Below, piece after piece: positions 1-10,200 of a DNA stretch of 64,000 bases (within the stretch, counting starts at the first letter, position 1; each line of letters begins with the position of its first letter). Both the position numbers and the translations under genes were made by a program. The notes under the pieces are model-generated. The model ran no database searches and was not told the DNA's origin. It was given only the letters and a program-made list of their open reading frames with translations. Origin of the DNA: Lantana camara (lineage: Eukaryota; Streptophyta; Magnoliopsida; Lamiales; Verbenaceae); NCBI GenBank assembly GCA_037501455.1, contig CM074856.1:89168001-89232000 (forward strand). Direction: 5' to 3'.

Positions 1-2414
1 CCAACCAACAATCAAGTCAGAGTATTAAAAAGCGGAAGCAATAACATTCATTCGATATGTATAGGTACCATATTTATTTATTTACTTATAGATACCAACA
101 ATTACACTATCATTACAATATCATCTCCACAACAAAATAGATAACAAGGCATGATACAAAATATCCCAAGCTATACATAACAAAATGAGGGAATGAAGTG
201 TGCTAGACCCAAATTTAAAGACCACTAGACTCTAAATTCCCGCCTAGCACGCCCTGCAAAACACTGAAAAGTTGAGGTGTCAGTCCAACACAGACTGAGC
301 GAGGGGTATAAATAATTATAAGCGCACATACATGCAAGTCATAATCTCGGGTAATAATTTCTTGGAAAACAAAACAATTTAGTAAAATAAAAGATTCTAT
401 CGCCCGAGGTTACAACTAATTCAATTACAATTTAATCAATTCAATACAATCAATTGTGGCCCGGCGAGTGGGGCAATTCTCCAACCTTACACCGACTGTG
501 TACAATCAATCCATCAATCAATTATTAGGTGATTAGGTGATCAAGCAATTCATTACTGTGCACAATTAGCAAGTTCAATAACGCCTTCTTCCTCCGGGTG
601 ATGGTGGGATTGCAAGGCCCCACCATCCAATCAATCTGGGCAGAGGGTACATGAATCCCTAAGCCCGGAACTCCTTCCTCCCCTAATCTCCTAGAGGGTT
701 CAGGGTTCATCCCAGTTTGGTGAGGATAGCTCTCGAGTTACCCGTCAGCCCGTGCTTTCCCGGTTGGCTCGAGTCACTACCCTCGGGCCCACAGTGCAAT
801 ACAATACTCGCCAAATCAATCAATCAATCCCTTCAATAGTTCGGCAAAACATTTGAAAACCAATCTCAATTGAAAACTATAAGTATAAAGATAGGTTTTG
901 GCTTAAAACTTCACATAGGGTTGTACGGGTCCTATGTATCTAAAATTAAACCTCACCTGAACGACTGAAAAACAACCAAGGAAACAGCTCACGGGGCCTG
1001 CTCCTCGTCACCAGGAAGCTGGTCTGTGCAAGAAAGACAAATGTCCGTGAAACACGACTCAAAATGTACCAAATATGACGAACGGCGGAAATGCAACGAG
1101 ACGACGGGAAAAATACAATGTACCATGAAAATATTGCGTTTCGACATGTATTCAGTCATATAACAGCAATTAGGGGTCAAAGAAGCCGTCGGAACGAGGT
1201 GCTAAAAATGCAATTTTATGCAGTGAATTTTGGACACTTTCTGGACTATGGGAACGGCCGTTCCGGCTTCCCTTTGAAAATGGGAAGGGCCGTTCCCATG
1301 GCCTACAGAAACGCGCCAGCGTTTCTTAAAAGGGAAAACGTTTTAGCTGGGAACGGCCCTTCCAGCTCAAAGGCTAAAATGGGAACGGCCGTTCCTAGTC
1401 TCGCTGGCCTACTGCCTCAGAATCATGGGAACGGTCGTTCCAGTTTTTAACTGGGGTTGGGAAGGGCCGTTCCCAAAATACGTGAGCAACTGAATAAGCA
1501 GAACAGAACAGAGCAACACGAAGCAACAACAATCAACCACCAAAAATAGATCAAACTCAAGATGTAATGCACATATTTGATGCAATAAACATACTAGCTT
1601 ACATATAATCAATAACAATTCATTTAAACACTCATTTCAATGCTAGATCATCAATAATCTATCAATCCAAACCCATATCAACACTCATGCTCCAAGTCCA
1701 TAAATCACAAGTTATATACATCAAACTTGAGCTCAAAGTTCACATACATATTTCCAACAACCAATACACAATTTATTCAAGCCAATACAAAGCCCTATCT
1801 ATGCCATATTTTCAAGAAAATCATCCAATCTCCATAATTACCTCAAATACAAGAAATGGAAGCCAAGAAGAAGAAATGATGATGATGATGCTTCTATGTC
1901 CACAAAACCCAAAATTATGATGCTTGAATGATGAAATCTCCCACTTAACTTGGTAGGGTTTGTCTCGTTTGAAGAAGGAAGCAAGAACAAGGGATGAAAT
2001 GTTTTGTATGAAAATGGGAAGCCAAGGTACGTGAATGCTACTATGAAAAAGGGAAGAGATGGCCAATTTGCAATTAAATCCCTTCACTTAGTAAGTTATG
2101 CAATTAAGTCCAACTCCAATATTAAATGACCAATTAGGTCCAATGCAATTAGATCCTAAATTCATGAAAATGAGCAATTAAGGCCATGAAAGAATTAAAT
2201 CACATTCGGGAAAATAATTCACATTGCAATCACGTTCAATTTATCCGATAAATATGATATGATATGAATTTTCAATAAAATGTCAAGAATATAATTTTAT
2301 AAAATTATGTCATGATATGGAAAATTAAAGAAATGAACAATTAATAATTAAAAGCTAACTCTCAAACGCACACGTGTCGATCATACCTGAAATGCCGAAA
2401 GCTGGGGCGTTACA
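1..2414 (-). mobile_element. Long gypsy-type LTR (LTR A), left end cut by window
   Basis: On the plus strand this segment ends in GGGGCGTTACA, the same end as the three LTRs at 20746-31485, and its order of landmarks matches theirs: the 'gcctag' block, the 'gtgtcagtcca' block, the 'ctcgggtaat' block, the GGGAACGG palindromes and a splice-donor-like site. Sense is the minus strand. By alignment to the complete copies about 120 bp are missing beyond the left edge, so full length would be near 2.5 kb. No internal retrotransposon domain follows it; instead it abuts related LTR sequence, so it is best read as a solo LTR. The predicted 5-bp right target duplication is GAACC at 2415-2419; the left copy lies outside the window. 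Confidence 0.75.
1250..1474. repeat. Three pairs of GGGAACGGCCGTTCCC-type palindromes
   Basis: Six 15-16-bp palindromes or near-palindromes start at 1250, 1282, 1349, 1381, 1427 and 1459. Within each successive pair the start-to-start distance is exactly 32 bp; between pairs it is 67 and 46 bp. Variants are GGGAAGGGCCGTTCCC, GGGAACGGCCCTTCC and GGGAACGGTCGTTCC. The sequence between units has diverged from the homologous LTRs at 20746-31485, but the pair spacing has not. Confidence 0.9.
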
Positions 2415-3599
2415 GAACCCGTATAACCTTTATGTGGATTTCAAGCCAAAAGGTATATATATACTTATTTCTAATGTTTTCTAAACTTATGCACAATTGC
2501 AAGCAAGTCATGTATCATGATTGATTGATTGACCGTGTTTTGGCGAGTAAAGCATGTCACGTTGGGCCCGAGGGTAGTGGTTTGAGCCAACCGGGAAAGC
2601 ATGGGCTGACGGGTAACTCGAACATTATCCTCACCACATTTGGGGTCACCCCTGAATCCGCTAGGAGATTAGTGGAGGAAGGAGCTCCGGGCTTAGGGAT
2701 TCATGTACCCTCTGCTCAACGAGATTGGATGGTGGGGCCTTGCAGTCCCACCATCACCAGAGGAAGAAGGAGACTGGGGATGGGTCCGACACCACGGATT
2801 GTCCTCGGGTTATTGTCATGATTGCATGTATTGATTGTTCTGCCTGAATACACCTGCACGACTGCACGATAGCTTAATTGCATGATCACTTATTAAAAGA
2901 TAAAGCAAGCATGTATTGTACACAGTTGGAGTAAGGTTGGAGATTGCCCTCACTCGCCGGGCCACGTATGGCACGCATTGAAACATGAAAACGATTAAAG
3001 TACTTAATATTGGTAGTTATAATCTCGGGCGAGTTTATGTGATTGTGAACTTATATTACTTTTAATTATAAAACCTTACCCGAGGTTATAACTTGCATGT
3101 TAATTGCGCTAATATATATTTATGCCCCTCACTGAGTCTTCTATGGACTGACACCCCACCTTTCAGGTTGTCGCGGTCGTGTGCTAGGCGGGAGTCTGAG
3201 TCGTGTCTTGTCATCCAGACGGGTTTAGCACTGTACACATTTCCATGATCTTGCTTTTATCATGTCCTGAGTTAGTACGTTATAGTTCTTGGTATATTTG
3301 GGGACTTTTGCTTGTATGATATATAAGAGATGATAATGTATTAATATCTGTTGGTATCTATTAGTATTTATATCGTTGATGTAAATATGGTACCTATATG
3401 TATTTATGAATTAATGCTTCCGCTTTCAACTTTTATGTCTTGGTTTTGTATTGCTTTGGGGTATAGTCCCGCCTAGCTCGTCCTTTCTTTTATTTGTCAC
3501 CCGTTCGCTATAGGTTAGTTCATGTACGGATTGTCCATTTCGTATGTGGATCGGACTATAGTGCGGGGGTGTGGTATCTCTACGTATAGGGGTGCTACA
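2415..3599 (+). mobile_element. Partial gypsy-type LTR (LTR B), plus orientation, interrupted by LTR A
   Basis: This segment starts inside an LTR ('cctttatgtgg...ccaaaaaggtat' region, the complement of 21785-21835) and ends GGGGTGCTACA at 3599. It is homologous to the reverse complement of the first 1.1 kb of the LTRs at 20746 and 24856. LTR A breaks it at 2414/2415, so its remaining part should lie left of the window. After it comes ordinary AT-rich spacer, not a primer-binding site. Confidence 0.65.
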
Positions 3600-3662
3600 T
3601 GAGGTATGAATTGTGATTATTCAATTTTAGCAAGGATAATTTGGTAATTTTATGTGATTTAA

Positions 3663-3687
3663 GGGGGGGGGGGGGGGGGGGGGGGGG
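3663..3687 (+). repeat. 25-nt poly-G tract
   Basis: An uninterrupted run of 25 G follows AA at 3661-3662. It lies about 530 bp upstream of the start codon of the ubiquitin-like/LRR gene. Such a run can form G-quadruplexes, but its exact length is error-prone in sequencing. Confidence 0.9.
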
Positions 3688-3803
3688 TTGAAAAAATATA
3701 TAGTATATTGGGAATGTAAAATAGTTGGATTTCAAACTGGGTTTAGGTCATCTTCTTTGCCTAATAAGGGATAATTCATTAATTCCCTGTTGTAATTATT
3801 TAT

Positions 3804-4062
3804 GGGGCACTTCCCAAAAACTCCCCATGAGTTTGAAAAATTTATTTTTACTCCCCATTTTCAAATAAATTATTTGGGGTTTTAGGTACGACATTTGGCG
3901 ATTTAGATACGTGATTCTGGGATTTAGATACGATATTTTAAAACATGGGATTTTAGGTATGATATTTGGGGATTTAGATACGCGATTCTTGAGTTTTTAT
4001 ACATTATTTTTGAAAAATGGGGATTTAAGAGGAATTGGGCTTTATCATTTGGGAATTCCCTG
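3804..4062 (-). mobile_element. MITE, 9-bp target duplication (copy 1)
   Basis: The 259-bp element is bounded by GGGGCACTTCCC and GGGAATTCCCTG, which are imperfect inverted repeats, and flanked by a perfect 9-bp duplication ATTATTTAT at 3795-3803 and 4063-4071. Internally it has degenerate repeats of a 'gatttagatacg' unit. A second copy in opposite orientation is at 19603-19893. A 9-bp duplication fits a Mutator-type non-autonomous element. It ends 156 bp before the start codon of the next gene, so it probably lies in that gene's promoter. Confidence 0.8.
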
Positions 4063-4218
4063 ATTATTTATTCTATGTAAATAACAATGAGGTAAACATT
4101 AATTATGAGGCGTAAAATACCTTACATCCCCTTTTCACGCCATGTAAACTAAATTCTAAGTAATTTCTAAAATACTTTGCTGCAACATCACTGAGGCCTG
4201 AGCTCGGAGACGAAGGTA

Positions 4219-7200
4219 ATGGATACCCATGCCTCTCGAGACGAGGATGAAATTAGATTGAAGCTGACTATAAAGTTTGGCGGCCGATCGATACCGGTTG
4301 AAATCGCTGCAAACTCGACCATCAAAGAACTTAAATCCCTTCTTCAAACCCTCACCAATGTTCTCCCTCGAGGCCAAAAGCTCATTTTTAAAGGTATTTG
4401 TTTAACACACCTCTTTTTCCTTCCCTTTTTCGTTGTTGTGGGTTCTTAATCGGTTAGTGTTTGAGGGTTTAATTTTGCTGCTTAATTGCACAATTTTAAG
4501 GAAAAGTTCTATCCGACGAATTTACCCTGGCATCCTCAGAGATAAGCAACGGGTCCAAGGTTATGCTCATGGCTCCCCAGGGTCTTCACCAAGGGGTATG
4601 TATCTGTCGTAAAGCATCTGTTGTGAAGTTGATGGATCAATGTCTTCCTCTTTTCTGTATCATGATGAAATTCTTTTTGACAATCAGTATATTATGATGT
4701 TTCCTCAAATGATTATACATATTGTAAATCGGAGCTCATTGATTTTAGACGTTCAATTCAGATAATGTGGAAATTTTGAATCAGTTTGTTGGAGCTTTAT
4801 GGTGACTTTGTTAAATTTCAGTTTGTTGGCTTCTATGTATTTGAGCAGGATGCTCCAATAAAAAAAGAGGTGGCATCCCCTGGTGTCTGTGGGCGGACTG
4901 ATATGAAAAGAGAAAAAAGAGATAAGGCAGAGTGTTCTGTCACAAAGAACCAACTTGAACGTTGGAAAGTCACTAGAATCATAGCATTATCTGATTGTGG
5001 GCTTACGGTAATTTTCTGTTTTAACTTTGAGCATGAAATTAAAGGAGTCTTGAGGTTTCGTTGTTTTTGATATTTTTACACATTCCTTGAGAACTTGCAT
5101 TTGCTGAGTAACTAGTTCCATAGATTGCTTGTTCTGTTTGAAACACAATCTAGTTGACTTCTCTACCATTAGCTGCGTGTAGTTAAATTAGTGTTGCCCA
5201 ATCATGATCTTTGGAAGACTAAATTTTGTTCTGAAGATAATTTATTAGCTTCCTCCATTCGAGAGCTGATTAGTACAATAAGCAAGTGCTTCAGTGTTTA
5301 ACTCATTTCCAAAAAAATAGTTATATAATTGTGGTTCCTTCATATTAATAAGAATTGGGCAGGCTGACCACAAAGATGAAGTTGTATTTGATGAGTATGT
5401 TGGAGCGCAAAGCGAAGGCTTTGTTTATATATGTTTACATATTATGAGTGTACACGAATTTCTTTGTTTATGCAACTTGTCTACTTCAAAATAATGTGAA
5501 GAACATAACAAACAAATAGAAGATCGAGGAAAATGTGTCATGTGCTACATGTAGGCTAACCATACCTGGTTACTAGTTCATGCTTGTATTGATGCCTTCT
5601 GGGTATGGTTTCGATTAGTTTTCGCTTGAGATTCAAGGTTTGAGACACATGTCTACTATGCTTATGATATTGTGAAGATCCCATAATTTATTTTTGGAAT
5701 TTTTGGACAAATAATCAATAGTTGAAACAAGTGGTACATATAGGCTAATCTTACAGGGTTACTAGTTAATGTCTTGTATTGATGCCTTCTGTGTATGATT
5801 GTGATTAGTTTTGGCTTGAGATTGAAGGGTTAGGACACACGTTTCTATGCTTATATGTGATGGGTCATAATTTATTTTTAGAAATTATGGACAAATTATC
5901 AATTGTTGAAACAAATGGTAATGTAGGCTAACCATACTGGGTTGCTAGTTCATGTCTTGTATTGATGCCTTCTGGTTTGGTTTTGATTATTTTTTGCTTG
6001 AGATTTAAGGTTTGAGTCACACGTCTCTATGCTTATGATATAGTGAAGGTTCAGTAATTTATTTTTTGTATGGAGACGATAATTCCTCAGAGATGTGTGT
6101 CTCTATGCCTAAGAGAGCATAAAATAAATCAAGTCAAAAAGCCCAAAGGTCTACTCACTTAGGAAGTTCAGTTGGCGGGCCCAATCACCATTGGAAGATC
6201 AGAAATTTAAACTAACTTTTGGTAGTCCGTCTTACCATGTGTCATTTGTAGATGGGACCAAGTCACTGTAATCCTGATGTTATTACTCTACCCAATTAAG
6301 TTACCAATGATCTTTCAATCAGATATATACTTTCTGACTTTATAGTTTTTTTAATCTTGATGCTCAATAATATCACTGCATAGTTATGCTATAATTAGTA
6401 TATCTTAAATAAATACTTACATTTTATTTGCATAATGTTCAAGTAATTTCTAAGTTGTTCTGGTGCAACTTTAGAATTCTAAATAAATATTTGTTAAAAT
6501 GGAGGTTTAATTCATCAAGTATTATCTGGAATACTTTTAGTAAACGGCCAACTTAAACTTGTTGTTCATTATGTTTTAATATGAATTAGAAACAATAGTA
6601 TTTCAATCTATTCATCTATGTTCATTCTATGGTTATAGTATGAGTTTTTAGAAACAGAATTAGGATTTGAACTTTTTAGTTTGTGCCGCAATATATCATT
6701 GTTATACACATTCATATGTGTATTTATGCTTCTGTAACTCAGGTTTGCATACACTTACATTTGATGAGAAACTATCTCCGCGTCATTCTTCTATACAATC
6801 ACATGTAGTAGTGAGCAAATGTCCTTCTCTCCTGTTAATGCGCGGCAGAAAAATCTGGATATCCATCCAGCATATGTATTACACATTTACACTCTGGGCA
6901 CAACATTTTATTCATGTGAATACTTTCTTGCATTTTACCTTTGGTGCTGATTATCATGATTCGAAGCTGGTTATGGTGCATTTTGGGAGGATATTCATGT
7001 ACCTGATGTTGCTATTAGTCTGTTAGATCTATCTGTTGTACCCTTGACCGCTCATGCTTCTTTGTTGGGATATGAAGTCTATACCTGAAGAAGCTTGGAG
7101 TTGTGGACCTGCCAGAGTACTTGATGTAAGCCAAAATTCCTTATCCGAGGTGCCAGCTAAAATCTGCTGCTTAAGCTCTATACAGGTCAAAACTTTTCAC

Positions 7201-10200
7201 TTCTGTGGTCCATCTTTTCAACTTAGTCAAGGGTTCCTGAACCACATCTCATCCTCGCTGAATGCCTTGTAGAAATTGCTTCTAGATGGAAACCATTTAT
7301 CAAATGAATCTATTGCATGGGAAGGAGTGAGACCTTTGAATTCTCTTATGGTTCTATCATTGAATCAAAATAAGTATGTTTATTCCTACTCCTGCAGTTT
7401 TTCTTGTTACATTTTATTTTACTTTTAGGTTCTATCCCTCTCTTGTTGCTTTGCGTCCATCCCTTGAGTCCTGCATTTCTCCTGCTCCCGTTATCTAATG
7501 GGAAAAAGAATATATAAATATGTACTGAACCACCTCTGGATGATAGCAAGCTAGGTTAGCTCTGTGGTTGTGTAAAGAATAAAAAAAGTAATCTTTCTTA
7601 TCATTTGAGAAGAAAATATATTCTCACTCCTATGTATACACGCAAAGCATCGTGAATGATTAATAGCTATAGAGAAAAAAAAAAGGGATGGTATAAACAA
7701 TTAAGAAGTCATAATGAACAGAGCAATATGACAGAAAGCCGTCTGTAAATTTTGCATGTGAGATTTGATGACATGTACCGGACTATTCTACTCAAGTATC
7801 ATTGGTTTTTCTGTTCAGAGTTGGTGATATTGTATAATGTAGATGCTACTAATTTGATATGAAACGATTTTCATTTGAGATTGAAGAAGGCGAATCACAA
7901 GGTTAAGACACAGATAGAGGCTTCGCTATGAATGTTATTTACACTTTTATTTTCTTGTGATGATATTGTTGATTGGAAAGATGTGGCGGTGTTGTATCTT
8001 CTTGTTCTCTGATAGTGATCCTGTAATATACTTGAGCAAAACATGTACTCCAGTTCCACATATTAAAGAGTTGTAGCTATTTTTCATGGCAGATCGTTCA
8101 GTTCCTTGTTTTCCAATAAGATATAGCAATTTGAGCAGCTCTGGATATACCTAAACCCCTAAATCATTTGATCATTCGATGACTGCACTTGACTTTATTT
8201 TTCTATCGTGTAAATGAATGACTTTCCTGTTTGAGCATAAGGTCTTTCATTTATTTATGTTTGTTTAGCATTCTCTGTTATGTATGAGATAACTGTTTTT
8301 GCTTGCTTTTATTCAACTCCATATGCCGTCACCAACACTCCATATGACTGTATTTTAATTTTTTACATCTCAGGTAGTTTTATTACATTCCTGTCTGATG
8401 CTTTTATTGTCTGTGACAGTTTGACAACAATCCCATCTTCACTTGGTGCTTTGACATGCCTGAAACAACTATTTATTGCAAGTAACAAGTTGACATCACT
8501 CCCTAATGAAATAGGTCTTCTGACAAAGCTTGAGGTTTTAAAAGCCCAATCTAACAGGTGAATTATCTAGAGAATCTAAGATATCATGATTTTATATAGT
8601 TAATTTGATCCTATTTGTTTTTATCCTCTAGACTGTGTTCACATAAATTTATACGGTTTGCAAAATAAAAATTACAAGACAGAAAATGCTTCGTGTAATG
8701 TTTTGCATATGTGAGAGAGTTCAGAGAAGACAAACCATGTTGAGTACTTATTGTATTAACTATCATATCTTGCAGTTCTAGCCTAAATATGTCATATGTT
8801 CTAACAGTTCTAGCACTTGCTTTCTTCTTCGTTGTCCTTGATGTGTTCAATTAACTACTCAAGGATCCCTTTATATAGAGGTAGAATTTGAGAGTTAGAG
8901 TTCAACTCAACATCATTTAATATTTATCTCTTGTATCTTTTAGTAGACATAATATCAAATAAAACCATTTGGATTCTCTCTTAAGAATATTAAAATTAAT
9001 AAAATAATATCAAATGTAATCTTGATTTGGAAAGATAATTGTTAAAGTTTGGCTTAAATTAATTATCAAGAAAGTTACATATTTATGGCGCCTAGTTGGC
9101 GCTAAGATGGCGCTGAGGAGGAGCCAAGATGATGCTGAGTTAGCATTGAGATTGGCGCTGAGTTGGCATTGAGTTGGTGCTGAGGTGGCACGAGTTGGCA
9201 CTGAGGCAGTGGCCTGTTGTCATTGAGTTGTCGATGAGCTAGCACTAAGTTGGCGTACAAGTTGTAGTTAAGTTGTCAATGAGTTAGCACTGAGCTAGTG
9301 TCGAGTTGTTGACAAGTTGACGTTGTCAATGAGTTGTCAACAAGTTGTCATTACTATTCACATGACCGTTGGAATTTTTCTATAAATAGAGGCTTCATTG
9401 TTTAGTTTCAAAGTGTCGTGAGGCTTAGAGCCCAGGCCAGGGAAAGGGGGCTCGGAGAAGAGGCCTAGAGCTGAGTGCAATAGCCTAGAAAGCCTAAAGA
9501 GTCGAAGCAAAGTCCTAAGCTTCGTGAAAGCTTGTTGTGAGGCTTGTAAATTAGAGAGTTGGGAACACTTGAGAGCTAATTCTTGTGATAGAATTGTGAG
9601 GTTCTCTGTGGGTGTTGGGTTAATTAGAGGAGAGGTTTTTCTCTAATTGTTGTAAACTCTCTGTTATAGTGCAATCGCTCCCCTTATTCGTGGACGTAGG
9701 CAAATTCTGGCGAACCACGTAAATTCTCGTGTCTTACCTTTTCGTTCTCTATTCTATATCATTTATTGTGGTCAATTCAAGAAACAATATACCATCCGAT
9801 CCGGTGTGTTATCCTAACAAACTGGTATCAGAGCCTGAAGCCTAGATTATGGTCTTGTATCGAAAGTCTTCCTGACAAGTTGTGGTCAGGCGGCGTGTCC
9901 CGTTGGGTAATAACGGCGGTACAAGATGTTTGGTAGATCAGGTGAAGTGACCTATTGATTGAAGATCTGCAGTTGATGTCTCATGTCAAAAGTCTTTTTG
10001 AGGTTGAGGAGGTAAGACGGCATGTCGGCGTTGCAAGATGGTTAGGAGATTAAATGGATTAACCTCATATAGTTATTTGGAGGTTACAAATGGTGTGGTC
10101 TTTCGACGACTAAATTTTGATCGAAAGATCAACTTCACTTTATGGCAAATAAGGATGCGTGCAATCCTTGTATAGAATGGAGTCCAAAAGGTTTTAGGTG

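Noticed and set aside
6667..7026. 119-codon ORF in intron 3
   Set aside because: Lies between well-supported exons 3 and 4, with no domain; Cys/His/Tyr-rich from AT-rich DNA.
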